Assembly (NCBI GenBank): GCA_001709035.1
Contig: LVKA01000016.1
Coordinates: 310,001-374,000 of the forward strand
Direction of reading: 5' to 3'
Source of the DNA: Candidatus Thiodiazotropha endoloripes
GTDB lineage: Bacteria; Pseudomonadota; Gammaproteobacteria; Chromatiales; Chromatiaceae
DNA length: 64,000 nucleotides
The notes below the pieces were generated by a model. That model saw only the letters and a list, made by a program, of their open reading frames with translations. It searched no databases and had not been told where the DNA came from. The first letter of the stretch is position 1. Each line of letters opens with the position of its first letter. The position numbers were made by a program, and so were the translations under genes. This document shows positions 37,890 to 47,130 of the stretch, piece after piece.

Positions 37890-40685
37890 CTAGCCATTCG
37901 CAGATGATAACTCACTTAATAGCTGCTTGGCTTCACTGGATTCTTCAAATTGTTGGTTATTATCCAGAATTGCCTGGAGAATTTCCCGCGCCTCTTTGTT
38001 TCGACCTTCAGCCTTCAGCACGGCTGCGTAGTGATAGCGGATGGATGGATCAGAGGCTCTGTGCATAATTGGCTCAAGCAAGTTCAGAGCTGATTTGGAA
38101 TCCCCCTCCCGATAGGTCAGCCAGGCATAGGTATCGATCACCGCCAGGGACGAATCACCAACACGATCATAGGCCCTGCGGGCATAATCGAGCCCTTTCT
38201 CCGGGTGCTTCTCGTAAACAAGCAATGCCGCATTATTCAGGGCGATTACATTATCCGGTTCATCAGATAATAGTTCATCATAGAGTTTTATTGCGTCTTC
38301 CGGCTTTTTGTAGGTCTGTAGAATCATCGCCAGTGCCAGTTTCGCCTGCTTGTCTCCACCAGGCTGGGACTTGATTCTCTGTTTCAATACCTCTGTAGCG
38401 GCATTCACATTGCCATTCATGGCGTACATGTCGGCTAGCTTTCTATAGAGATAAAACGGCGCATCTGGTGTTAGATTTTTCTTCAGGAGTGAAATGGCCG
38501 ACTGTGGCCTGTCTTTGGCCTGCAGCACTCCAGCACTCAACACCACACCGAGATGTTTGTTATTGGCGTCAACACTCAGCTGCTTGGCTACCGCCTCAGC
38601 GACCTCGTACTGTTCACTCTCCAGCGCCAACTTGTACTTCAGCAGCTTACCCTTTTGCGGCAATGGATTGAGACCATCGAGGGTCGACATGGCGGCGGCA
38701 TAATCCCCCTGCTTTCTCTGCAGGTCGGCCAATTGCAGATAGGCCTCCTGGTTTTGCGGATTCAATTGGATCATTCGCTCAATTGTCGCCCCCGCCTGTT
38801 GATAATTACCCGATTGCTGATTCATCTCCACAATCATCGAGAGAATGGTCGAGTTCTCAGTTTCGAGGAGTGCTTTGTTTTGCAGGTACTTTGCGGCCTT
38901 TTCCGGTTGTTTGGTTCGCAGGTAGTAACGGCTGATGATAATGATCGGTAGTGTCGGGTTGCGTGAAGATGTTGCGGCCCGGTCAAGCCAATTCAACGCC
39001 TCTCTCTGCTGACCGGAGCGTTCGCTGATTTGCGCCAGTAACAGCAAGGCGTGAGTATTCTCCGGGTCAGTCGCCAGTACCAGATCGAGTCGATCACTGC
39101 CCTCACTCAATCGGCCATCCTCAAGGTCCATCCGACCAAGCGCCACCAGGGCCGGTACATAGGCTCTGTTCACCTCCACCGCACTGCGCAGATTCTCTCT
39201 CGCTTCATGCCGGTTACCGGATTGCAACTCAATCACGGCACGAAGGTAATAGTCTATTGTTGACAGGTCCTGGTTTTCGGCAAACACTTGATCAGACTTG
39301 TTTCTGGCCGCTGCGAGGTCCTGTTTCTTCAGATAAGAGAGTATCAACAGATTGGTGGTGCTCTTACCGGACGTACTGTCCATCTGTTCAAGTTCTGCTA
39401 TGGCGTCATCCACCGCACCCTGACTCAGGTAGAGCTTCGCCAACTCCTGTCGGATCTGAGTGCTTTCAGGATGGGATTTGACCGCCTTTTTCAGATATTC
39501 GACGCCTTGCAGAAAGTCACCGGATTGACTGGCGGCTGCACCGATCATCGAGAGCAGTTGGTGATCCTTCTGCTGATCACTCGAGGATTTGAGGATGGAG
39601 AGGGCTTCCTGGGGTTTATTCAACCGCAGTTTGATCTCACCGAGTAATTTTCTCGCCTGGAGATGAGTCGGTACCTGATTGACGTAGCGCGACAGCAGAA
39701 CATTCGCCTGTTCCAGGTTGTTCTCGGCAAAGTGGGTTGCCCCCAATAGCAATACCGTCGGCAAGTGATTTGGCAAGGCGTTGTGCGCATCCGTTAACTC
39801 TGTTTTCGCCAAGTCATACTTTTTGTCAATGTAGTAGTGCAGACCCGATAAATAGACAACGATCGGATGGCTGCTGAACTCAACTTTGAGCTCATCAAGA
39901 TACTGTTTGCTCTCAGTGAATCTGGTTTTCAGTACCAGCAGTTGAATCAATGAAGTCTGAGTGAGAAATCGTTCCTGCTTGGAATCATCCAGTCGATCGA
40001 GTGAAACCGCCCGCTTCAGAGACTCTATCGCATGATCGAACTGCTGCAACTTGGACTGGATACCACCCAGAGTCCGCCAAGCCTGTGGATTCTTGCCATC
40101 GAGCACAATCGCTTTGTTGAGAAATTCAATCGCCTGCTCATCCCGATCACGCATACTTGCCGCTTTAGCGCGAACCACCATCGCATCCACATTTCCGGCA
40201 TCCGCCTGCAGCAGCGTCTCAGCCATATTGTCGGCTTTTTCAGGCTGACGCAGATGGATGTAGGCATTGGCAACAGTCTGATTCAGGGGACGCTGTTCCA
40301 GAGTGTTAAAATTACCCGCCTCATATTGCTCAACAATCTGCTCGAATTTACCCTGTAAACGCCATGCATCGAGAACGATCTGATGAACTTTGGGGTCTCC
40401 TTTTTCCGCTTCAGTAACACTGTTGATCTCCTTTTCAGCTGCGATTCCATCGCCCAGTTGCAAATAGGTTTTTGCCAACAGTATCCGGCCTGCCTGATGT
40501 TTTCCATTCGTTCGCAGAAGATTTTTGAGTTCGATAATCGCTTTGTTAAACTCCTGATTGGAATAGCTGGTGAATGCGTTCTGATATCTCTCCTCTTCAC
40601 TCACGCCACCGGAACAGCCCGCGAGCAGTATCAGTGTGAGTATCAGCGTAACGATAGTTGTCGATCCACCCTTGTAGACGGCCAT
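37890..40685 (-). CDS. prsT: PEP-CTERM system TPR-repeat lipoprotein PrsT
   Basis: A 931-residue lipoprotein: a signal peptide with lipobox LLAGC (Cys near 24), then many tetratricopeptide repeats covering nearly the whole chain, for example residues with AWRTLGGIQSKLQQFDHAIESLKRA-like spacing of 34. PrsT is one of three genes (with prsK and prsR) that mark XrtA exopolysaccharide systems. It is presumed to be a periplasmic or outer-membrane scaffold for polymer synthesis or export. AGGAG is positioned well before the ATG. A 322-base leader region with nested hairpins precedes it, so it has its own promoter or a structured leader. Confidence 0.92.
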   Translation of the reverse strand: MAVYKGGSTTIVTLILTLILLAGCSGGVSEEERYQNAFTSYSNQEFNKAIIELKNLLRTNGKHQAGRILLAKTYLQLGDGIAAEKEINSVTEAEKGDPKVHQIVLDAWRLQGKFEQIVEQYEAGNFNTLEQRPLNQTVANAYIHLRQPEKADNMAETLLQADAGNVDAMVVRAKAASMRDRDEQAIEFLNKAIVLDGKNPQAWRTLGGIQSKLQQFDHAIESLKRAVSLDRLDDSKQERFLTQTSLIQLLVLKTRFTESKQYLDELKVEFSSHPIVVYLSGLHYYIDKKYDLAKTELTDAHNALPNHLPTVLLLGATHFAENNLEQANVLLSRYVNQVPTHLQARKLLGEIKLRLNKPQEALSILKSSSDQQKDHQLLSMIGAAASQSGDFLQGVEYLKKAVKSHPESTQIRQELAKLYLSQGAVDDAIAELEQMDSTSGKSTTNLLILSYLKKQDLAAARNKSDQVFAENQDLSTIDYYLRAVIELQSGNRHEARENLRSAVEVNRAYVPALVALGRMDLEDGRLSEGSDRLDLVLATDPENTHALLLLAQISERSGQQREALNWLDRAATSSRNPTLPIIIISRYYLRTKQPEKAAKYLQNKALLETENSTILSMIVEMNQQSGNYQQAGATIERMIQLNPQNQEAYLQLADLQRKQGDYAAAMSTLDGLNPLPQKGKLLKYKLALESEQYEVAEAVAKQLSVDANNKHLGVVLSAGVLQAKDRPQSAISLLKKNLTPDAPFYLYRKLADMYAMNGNVNAATEVLKQRIKSQPGGDKQAKLALAMILQTYKKPEDAIKLYDELLSDEPDNVIALNNAALLVYEKHPEKGLDYARRAYDRVGDSSLAVIDTYAWLTYREGDSKSALNLLEPIMHRASDPSIRYHYAAVLKAEGRNKEAREILQAILDNNQQFEESSEAKQLLSELSSANG

Positions 40686-41007
40686 TAATTTCTCCTATCA
40701 ATCCAAGAATTGTTATCCCGGCACCTTAATCGGGCCATCTTCAACCGAAATACAGTTGCCTGCAGTCAGGCATCGAAATGCCGCTGTTCCACCGGGCAAC
40801 AGGTTTGTTTACACTTTTTAATGACTGGCGCAACGACCTGTCTTTTTACTGAAAAACACAAAACATCAGTGATTTCAGAATCTCCTTGCCCCTCATTATG
40901 GCGCTTGACTGGCAAGTATCCACTCTCTGTCACTCACCTCCGATTCAAGAACATTCCCGAAGCCTGGAAAGGATCCTGTTGAGTTGCCGGTATTTACTGG
41001 TACTGCG
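40686..41007. other. interval between prsR and prsT with nested inverted repeats
   Basis: No gene. GTTGCC (40755-40760) pairs with GGCAAC (40795-40800). Inside, GCCTG/CAGGC (40758-40762, 40767-40771) and GGCAT/ATGCC (40769-40773, 40778-40782) form two alternatives that share bases. I searched for a sigma-54 -24/-12 box on the minus strand and found none convincing. Confidence 0.4.
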
Positions 41008-42369
41008 CTATTTTAATCCGTATTTATTAACCAGATCGTAGAGCGTGGGCCGGCTGACGCCAAGCAGATCAGCCGCCTTTGACACATTCCCACCCACATA
41101 ACTCATCGCCCTGATTATCGCCCTGGCTTCTGCATGCTCTCTGACCTCTCGCAAATTGATCGGCATATTCTCTTCGCCATCAGCGTTGAGCTGCAGTTCC
41201 CCGGGTGTAATCAATTGATCATCCGCCATCACCACTGCGCGTTTTATGCGATTTTCAAGTTCCCGCACATTACCTGGCCAGTGATAAGCATCTATCGCTT
41301 GCAATGCATCGGTTGTAAATCCGTTGACTTTGGAGTTGTTCTGCTTGGCGTACTTGGTCATGAATGACCAGGCCAACAGCACCGCATCCCCCGCCCTGTT
41401 ACGTAACGGAGGAATATCGATTATGATCTCACTGATCCGGTAGTAGAGATCCTCACGAAATTCACCACTGGATATCTTCTCTTCAAGGTTCTGATTGGTG
41501 GCACAGACGACTCTGACATCCACCGGTATCTCTTCATGTCCACCCAGTCTTTCAATCACACGTTCTTGGAGAAAGCGCAGCATTTTTGCCTGCAGACCGA
41601 TCGGCATATCTCCGATCTCATCCAGAAAAAGTGTCCCGCCATTGGCGGATTCAATCTTACCGATGGTGCGTTTGGACGCCCCGGTGAAGGCGCCCTTTTC
41701 ATACCCATAGAGCTCACTTTCAAGTAGGTTTTCCGGAATCGAGGCGCAGTTGATGGCAGCGAACTTCTGCTCACCCCGGTCACTCAGACCATGAATTGCT
41801 CTTGCCAGGACCTCTTTACCGGTGCCACTCTCCCCCAGCAGCAGCGCTGTAATGTTTGTCGGGCTGACTTTCTCTATGACCCGGCAAAGTTCGATCATTT
41901 CAGGACTGTTCGCCACCACACCATCCAAGGGTGAGTAGCGCTGCATCTTGTTGAGCCCCCGGTTCTCCTCCTCAAGTTCATGGACATGATAGGCACGTTC
42001 GATGATCACCTTGAGCACATCCGGATCGATCGGTTTTTGGTAGAAATCGTAGGCACCGAGATCGATCGCCTTCAGCGCATTCTCCCGGTCGTCATTTCCA
42101 GTCACCACAATGATCTTCGTCTGAGGCATCAGACTGAGAATTTCCTGCAGGGTGGCGAAGCCCTCACTGACATTGGTAGGGTCCGGGGGTAAGCCGAGAT
42201 CCAGGGTCACAACCGGAGCGGTCGTCTTTCTCAACAGATTGATTGCGCTAGCACGATCCCCGGCAATCTGTACATCATAGCCGTCAAAGCTCCATTTCAA
42301 CTGGCTCTGCAAACCCGGGTCGTCTTCAACAATGATCAGCGGTTTTAATTGATTATTGGCTTTACTCAC
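41008..42369 (-). CDS. prsR: PEP-CTERM-box response regulator PrsR, sigma-54 activator
   Basis: A 453-residue NtrC-type transcription factor. The receiver domain (about 10-125) has the acidic pair E15-D16 and phospho-acceptor D57. The AAA+ domain carries GESGTGKE (179-186), a GAFTGA loop near 240 that contacts sigma-54, and LFLDEIGDMP as Walker B. The C-terminal Fis-type helix-turn-helix is GNVSKAADLLGVSRPTLYDLV. PrsR activates sigma-54 promoters of PEP-CTERM protein and exopolysaccharide genes. It follows prsK by four bases and is its cognate regulator. Confidence 0.95.
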   Translation of the reverse strand: MSKANNQLKPLIIVEDDPGLQSQLKWSFDGYDVQIAGDRASAINLLRKTTAPVVTLDLGLPPDPTNVSEGFATLQEILSLMPQTKIIVVTGNDDRENALKAIDLGAYDFYQKPIDPDVLKVIIERAYHVHELEEENRGLNKMQRYSPLDGVVANSPEMIELCRVIEKVSPTNITALLLGESGTGKEVLARAIHGLSDRGEQKFAAINCASIPENLLESELYGYEKGAFTGASKRTIGKIESANGGTLFLDEIGDMPIGLQAKMLRFLQERVIERLGGHEEIPVDVRVVCATNQNLEEKISSGEFREDLYYRISEIIIDIPPLRNRAGDAVLLAWSFMTKYAKQNNSKVNGFTTDALQAIDAYHWPGNVRELENRIKRAVVMADDQLITPGELQLNADGEENMPINLREVREHAEARAIIRAMSYVGGNVSKAADLLGVSRPTLYDLVNKYGLK

Positions 42370-42373
42370 GCAA

Positions 42374-44479
42374 TTACGCCTCTACAGTAGCATCTGACTG
42401 CCGGTCTGCTGCAGTCCCTGATTTAACAAGTGGAATGGATATGGTGAAACAAGTGCCCTCACCAAGCTGGCTATTCACTGTCAGGCTGCCATTCAGGGAG
42501 TTAACATACTCCCGGGTTTCATAGACGCCGATTCCCATTCCTGCATTTCCCTTGGTTGTTTGAAAGGGCCGAAACAATCGCTCTTTGATAAACTTATCCT
42601 CCATCCCTGATCCGTTGTCCTGAATGGTAATAATCGCATTCTGATCGATTCTCTCGACGGACACCATCACCTCACCGTCCTTAGCGGTCGCTTCCTGAGC
42701 ATTCTTAATCATATGAATCATAATGGCGGTGAAACGATCTTTATCTGCAACAATCTCTAAATAGTTGTCTTTGATCTTCAACTGCGGTTTCGGCTGATAG
42801 GCAAACAGTTCATTAACCGCCTGTGCCACTGACTCCTCAATATAGAACTGTTTCGTTTCTGTCGACTCAAATCTACCTTGTCGCAATTGTGCCAACAATT
42901 TGCCCATTTTGTTGACTGCATTGCCAATGGTTCTAACCGCATCATCCATGAACGCCGGATTGTTTTTGTGTCGTTCTGCATTTTTCACAACCAGTTCGAG
43001 TTGCGCGATCAGGTTCTTTAAATCGTGCACAACAAAGGCAGACAATCGGTTGAAGGCCTCAAATTGATTGGCTCGGTTCAACGCCTCAGAGGCCTGCAGA
43101 AGTGCCAGATAGCCGCCCGCCTGTTTCGCGGCAGCTTTGATCAGATCCCGATCCTCCCAGTTGATCGAGGGTAGTGAATGGGAACGGATAAGCAGTGCAA
43201 ATCCTATCAAGGCTTCGTGATGTTTGATAGGTACGATTAACCAGGCGTCATGAATCTTCGCCAGACTCTGATCAAGGGCCAGATTGTCATAACGTTCAGG
43301 GTATCTGTTCAATTCATCGATATCGATGATCCAGTCGCTACGCTGAAAATAGGCAATTAATTCGCTCTCCGCCTGCAGATCCAGGGAAATATCGTCGACC
43401 TGCCAACGACTGGTACAGTGGTATCGCCCATCGTCACCCAAGGTCCAGAGATAACCGCCACGGGACTCCACGGAATCGGATATCGCCTGCACAACTCTGG
43501 GCAGTATCTGGCCGCCACCGGGTCCTTCCGCGAGGGTTTGAACCACTCTCAACCACTCGTCCCGCCAATCGTACTTGTAACTAAAAAAGTGTTTATTGAC
43601 AAAAACTTTCAGCTTGGCTCTCAGTGATCCTGAAAAGAGCACGACGGCCAGAAAGCAGACCCCGGCGAACACAAATGCGATTTGTGTCGCTTTACCCCAG
43701 CTGCCACCGTAATAGCGAATGTAATAACCCACCGCCGCCATCAGCACCAGGTAGCTGCCGGCAACCAGCATGGTTGTGGCATGAAACACCACCTGCCTGG
43801 AGACAAATACCCGCACAGACCAGCTGGGATTACGGGTCGCGGCAATCGCCACAAAGGGAGCAACCAGTGAACTGGTAAAGCCTCTGGCCTGCCACAACGC
43901 GGAATCCACCTGTACGAACATCAACGCGTCGGCATAGAGAAACAGATCATAGACAAACAGTATGCCCATACCGAAATAGAGATACTTAACCGACCAGCGC
44001 ATATCCGGCCGGGTACTGCGGTAGAGTTGCTCGATCAACACCAGACCGGCAATCGCAAACCCCAAATGTCCGATCAGTTGAAAGCTTGCAGTACCTCCCC
44101 AGTTACGCACCCAGGGAAAAAACTGGGCTGATAGCTCAACACCCAACAGCAGAGCGGAGACGGAAAAGATCGTGACTGGTGCGTATCTGAGCAGGCCATC
44201 ATCTCCACCTGCCGCTGACTTGAGAATAGACAAGAGTCTCAGCAGAAAGGCAAACCAGGCAATATTTTTTGCAATTTCAAATAGTTGGTACGTATTGGCA
44301 GTAAGAGCCGACTCCTGAACCTGAAAAGCGATCGCAGTCAGCGCCCAACAGGCGGATGTGGTCGAGGCAATCAGCAGATAAGTCCCTTCGATACGCCCAC
44401 GCCAACTGGTCAGTAGAAGCACACTGAATATCAGAAACAGTGTCGCCGAAAATCCATAGCCGATTATTCCGATAGTCAA
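42374..44479 (-). CDS. prsK: PEP-CTERM system histidine kinase PrsK
   Basis: A 701-residue membrane sensor kinase. The first about 300 residues carry some nine hydrophobic helices, then comes a GAF-like domain (about 315-460). The phospho-acceptor box is FVVHDLKN (His near 484). The ATPase domain has the N box HMIKNAQEA (near 585), DNGSGM and GMGIGVYETREYV. It starts with TTG at 44479, supported by GAGGA seven bases upstream and by the hydrophobic residues that follow at once; no ATG lies near. It heads prsK-prsR and is divergent from the type II secretion operon. The signal sensed is unknown. Confidence 0.93.
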   Translation of the reverse strand: MTIGIIGYGFSATLFLIFSVLLLTSWRGRIEGTYLLIASTTSACWALTAIAFQVQESALTANTYQLFEIAKNIAWFAFLLRLLSILKSAAGGDDGLLRYAPVTIFSVSALLLGVELSAQFFPWVRNWGGTASFQLIGHLGFAIAGLVLIEQLYRSTRPDMRWSVKYLYFGMGILFVYDLFLYADALMFVQVDSALWQARGFTSSLVAPFVAIAATRNPSWSVRVFVSRQVVFHATTMLVAGSYLVLMAAVGYYIRYYGGSWGKATQIAFVFAGVCFLAVVLFSGSLRAKLKVFVNKHFFSYKYDWRDEWLRVVQTLAEGPGGGQILPRVVQAISDSVESRGGYLWTLGDDGRYHCTSRWQVDDISLDLQAESELIAYFQRSDWIIDIDELNRYPERYDNLALDQSLAKIHDAWLIVPIKHHEALIGFALLIRSHSLPSINWEDRDLIKAAAKQAGGYLALLQASEALNRANQFEAFNRLSAFVVHDLKNLIAQLELVVKNAERHKNNPAFMDDAVRTIGNAVNKMGKLLAQLRQGRFESTETKQFYIEESVAQAVNELFAYQPKPQLKIKDNYLEIVADKDRFTAIMIHMIKNAQEATAKDGEVMVSVERIDQNAIITIQDNGSGMEDKFIKERLFRPFQTTKGNAGMGIGVYETREYVNSLNGSLTVNSQLGEGTCFTISIPLVKSGTAADRQSDATVEA

Positions 44480-44992
44480 TCAGTCATCCTCAAGGGTACT
44501 TAGTTGTGTCTATACTCAATGAACTTTTACTCGCTGACAGAGACTTACAACTGTGGGTTTTATTATCCCGGTAATCACTGAGATCCTGTATACCCTCTAT
44601 TGAAGTGAGTAATAGTATTTGGCATTTGTGATGGACTACCCCAAATGCAGCAGTCTTTGTTGTTTTCGGCAAATCACAACGAACAATGTTCGATTTAAGC
44701 CGACTACCGGTTACCCAATCACTCTTCAGTATAGGGTCTTGCAGAAACTGAACTCATGAGGCTGTCGTCTATACTGCCGATTGAAGCAGATCCGGCGATT
44801 GATTATTGTTTGGATACTATCGCCAAAATGATGCTGATTCCGCTTCAAGAGCCTCTATAGTACACAAAGATAGTGAAACGATTCACCCTGTCAGCGTGAT
44901 TTTTAACGGGAATCTGGATTCCTACACATATTCCCAGGATAATGGCCCACTTTTACGACAAATCAACACGGATAATGACACGGATTTATCTT
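44480..44992. other. divergent regulatory interval between prsK and gspG
   Basis: About 500 bases without a credible gene. It must contain promoters in both directions. TATA-like hexamers occur (for example TATACT near 44772 on plus, TATAGA near 44515 on minus), but none has a good -35 partner. Confidence 0.4.
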
Positions 44993-45481
44993 ATGACCAT
45001 CAATGCAGTCTCCTCTCTTCCTGCCCCTAAAGCAGCCACTTGCCATCACTGGGCTGAATTAAATAAATCAAAGAAAATCAATGGCTTCACACTAATCGAA
45101 GTCATGGTGGTGGTGGTCATACTGAGTATCCTTGCGGCGATTGTTGTGCCGAAAATCATGGATCGCCCTGAACAGGCCCGTATCACCAAAGCCAAGAGCG
45201 ATATTAGGGCGCTGGAAGCGGCTCTGAACCTCTATCGTCTGGATAACATGATCTACCCAACCACCGAGCAGGGACTTGAGGCTCTGGTAAGCAAGCCCAC
45301 CGACTCTCCAGAACCAAGAAACTGGAAGGAAGGCGGCTATCTCGATCGATTGCCCAGTGATCCCTGGGGTAATGGCTATCTTTACCTGAGTCCCGGAACC
45401 CAAGGTACGGTGGATATCTATACTACAGGCCTGGACATGCAATCGACAGATGATGACATCGGTAACTGGAATCTGGATTGA
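44993..45481 (+). CDS. gspG: type II secretion major pseudopilin GspG
   Basis: The major pseudopilin of the T2SS. The prepilin cleavage site is G/FTLIEVMVVVVILSILAAIVVP, with Glu at +5. DPWGNGYLYLSPG and the calcium-site region TTGLDMQSTDDDIGNW are the GspG signature. The mature protein is about 132 residues. The leader is unusually long: 31 residues from the ATG at 44993, or 37 and 48 from in-frame ATGs at 44975 and 44942. None has a strong ribosome-binding site; the last has AGGA only three bases away. It is the first gene of an 11-gene locus. Identity is sure, start is not. Confidence 0.93.
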   Translation: MTINAVSSLPAPKAATCHHWAELNKSKKINGFTLIEVMVVVVILSILAAIVVPKIMDRPEQARITKAKSDIRALEAALNLYRLDNMIYPTTEQGLEALVSKPTDSPEPRNWKEGGYLDRLPSDPWGNGYLYLSPGTQGTVDIYTTGLDMQSTDDDIGNWNLD

Positions 45482-45525
45482 CACAGCCCCGAAAGATCAA
45501 TCGTAAGCCTGAGGGAGCTTGGCCA

Positions 45526-46029
45526 ATGCGAAGCGCCAAAGGATTGGGCATGGGCTTTACCCTGATCGAGGTGATGGTGGTGGTGGTCATCATCGGCATA
45601 CTGATCAACTATGTGGCAATCTCATTCGGGCGCAATGCCCCGGGAGACCAGCTCAGGGATGAAGCCCAGCGACTCAACAGCCTGCTTGAGCTGGCCAGTG
45701 AAGAGGCGTTGCTCAGGTCGATGTTGATCGGGGTGGATATCACCGAAGAGAGTTATGGCTTCCTCAGCCTCAACGAGGGGGAGTGGGAAGCGGTATCCGA
45801 CAACCTGTTTCGAGAGCGTCAACTGCCCCCAGGAGTTGAGATCAGCGTTGCCACCGCACTGCCCGAAGGGGATGACGAAGAGAAGAGAACGCCTGAGATT
45901 ATCCTCCTGAACAGTGGAGAGATGACCACATTCGAGCTGAAAGTCAGCTCTGAACAGGTTGAAAGTTACTACCGGTTGACAGGCAATGAACTTGGAGAGC
46001 TCTCCCTGGAACATGTCTCACCCTACTAA
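45526..46029 (+). CDS. gspH: type II secretion minor pseudopilin GspH
   Basis: A 167-residue minor pseudopilin. The leader MRSAKGLGMG ends at the cleavage site before FTLIEVMVVVVIIGIL, with Glu+5. The rest shows the GspH fold (EAQRLNSLLELASEEALLRS, then SYGFLSLNEGEW). The ATG at 45526 is chosen because GAGGGAG lies eight bases upstream; an upstream TTG at 45478 would overlap gspG. It caps the pseudopilus tip with GspI, J and K. Confidence 0.9.
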   Translation: MRSAKGLGMGFTLIEVMVVVVIIGILINYVAISFGRNAPGDQLRDEAQRLNSLLELASEEALLRSMLIGVDITEESYGFLSLNEGEWEAVSDNLFRERQLPPGVEISVATALPEGDDEEKRTPEIILLNSGEMTTFELKVSSEQVESYYRLTGNELGELSLEHVSPY

Positions 46030-46441
46030 ACCACACTCCACTACTACCCACCCCTCCAGGACTGCACCAGGCAGTCGCAATCAGGGCTTTACCCTGCTGG
46101 AGATTCTGATTGCACTGGCGATTCTGGCGATTGCACTGACCTCGATCATCTCAGTGGCTTCCAACCAATCGGTCAATGTCGCCTATTTGCGTGACAAGAC
46201 CCTGGCCCATTGGGTTGCCATGAACCAGATGACAGAGCTGCAGGTCACCAATCAATGGCCCGCGACCGGCTCGAAAAAGGGTAAAGAGGAGATGGGACTG
46301 AAGGAATGGCACTGGCAACGAGAGGTCAGCAAGACACCGGATGATCGTGTCAGACAGGTGGAGATCCGGGTCTTTCGCAACAAGGACGATGAGAACAGTG
46401 TAACCCGACTGGTGAGCTTTCTTTCACAACCGATCAAATGA
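46013..46441 (+). CDS. gspI: type II secretion minor pseudopilin GspI
   Basis: A 142-residue minor pseudopilin with cleavage at QG/FTLLEILIALAILAIAL and Glu+5. VAYLRDKTLAHWVAMNQMTELQ is a strong GspI signature. The ATG at 46013 overlaps the end of gspH by 17 bases; an ATG nine codons upstream is the alternative. It nucleates the tip complex. Confidence 0.92.
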   Translation: MSHPTKPHSTTTHPSRTAPGSRNQGFTLLEILIALAILAIALTSIISVASNQSVNVAYLRDKTLAHWVAMNQMTELQVTNQWPATGSKKGKEEMGLKEWHWQREVSKTPDDRVRQVEIRVFRNKDDENSVTRLVSFLSQPIK

Positions 46442-47130
46442 AACCTCTGGCACATAAACTACGAGACCATCAACCGCGAAACACGCCCTGTTCCGCTGGA
46501 TTCACCCTGCTGGAACTGCTGATTGCCATCACCGTTTTCGCCATTATGGCGACCTTCGCCTACTCGGGCCTCAAGGTGGTACTGGATTCTGAAAATCAAA
46601 CCAGCCAATACAGCAAACGCATGTCTCAATTGCAGCTGGCGATGAACCTGATGCAGCGGGATATCGAGCAGGCGATTGAAAGGCCAATCCGGGATCAGCA
46701 TGGTGACGAAGTCGGCGCTTTCGTTAGTGGTGGTTTCGCCGGCACACTGCTCGAGCTGACCCGGGACGGCTATGCCAACCCAATGAAGCTGCCTCGCAGT
46801 AATCTGCAGCGGGTGGGTTACCAGTTGGAAGAGCAGACCCTCTATCGCCTGACCTGGAGAATTCTGGACAGAGCCCAGGATAGTGAACCCCACCGCTACC
46901 AACTGATCGATAATATTGAGGAACTTGAGCTGGTCTATTATGACAAGGAGATGAAAAAACAGAGTCAGTGGCCACCTGAAAAGTTTGATTTCGATTCAGG
47001 AGAGAAACCCGGTCTTCCCACGGCGGTGGAAGTCAAGATGGAACTCAAGGACTGGGGTAAGATCAGACGCCTGTTTGCCCTGGTGAGGCCCATTCCGGAT
47101 GAACAACAGGAGCAGGGAAAAAAACAGTAA
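46438..47130 (+). CDS. gspJ: type II secretion minor pseudopilin GspJ
   Basis: A 230-residue pseudopilin. The cleavage site is AG/FTLLELLIAITVFAIMA, with Glu+5. LQLAMNLMQRDIEQAIERPIRD and LVYYDKEM are GspJ-typical. It overlaps gspI by four bases (ATGA) and gspK by one, so translation is coupled. Confidence 0.93.
   Translation: MKPLAHKLRDHQPRNTPCSAGFTLLELLIAITVFAIMATFAYSGLKVVLDSENQTSQYSKRMSQLQLAMNLMQRDIEQAIERPIRDQHGDEVGAFVSGGFAGTLLELTRDGYANPMKLPRSNLQRVGYQLEEQTLYRLTWRILDRAQDSEPHRYQLIDNIEELELVYYDKEMKKQSQWPPEKFDFDSGEKPGLPTAVEVKMELKDWGKIRRLFALVRPIPDEQQEQGKKQ

Noticed and set aside
40686-41007. Sigma-54 promoter expected before prsT
   Set aside because: No GG-N10-GC pattern with the TGGCAC/TTGC context was found on the minus strand.
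44806-45030. Plus-strand frame of 74 codons overlapping the gspG start
   Set aside because: It overlaps gspG in another frame, lacks a ribosome-binding site and has no domain.
44942-45090. Frameshift or fusion at the gspG N-terminus
   Set aside because: The long leader can be explained by choice among three in-frame ATGs; the pseudopilin body is intact, so no lesion is needed.
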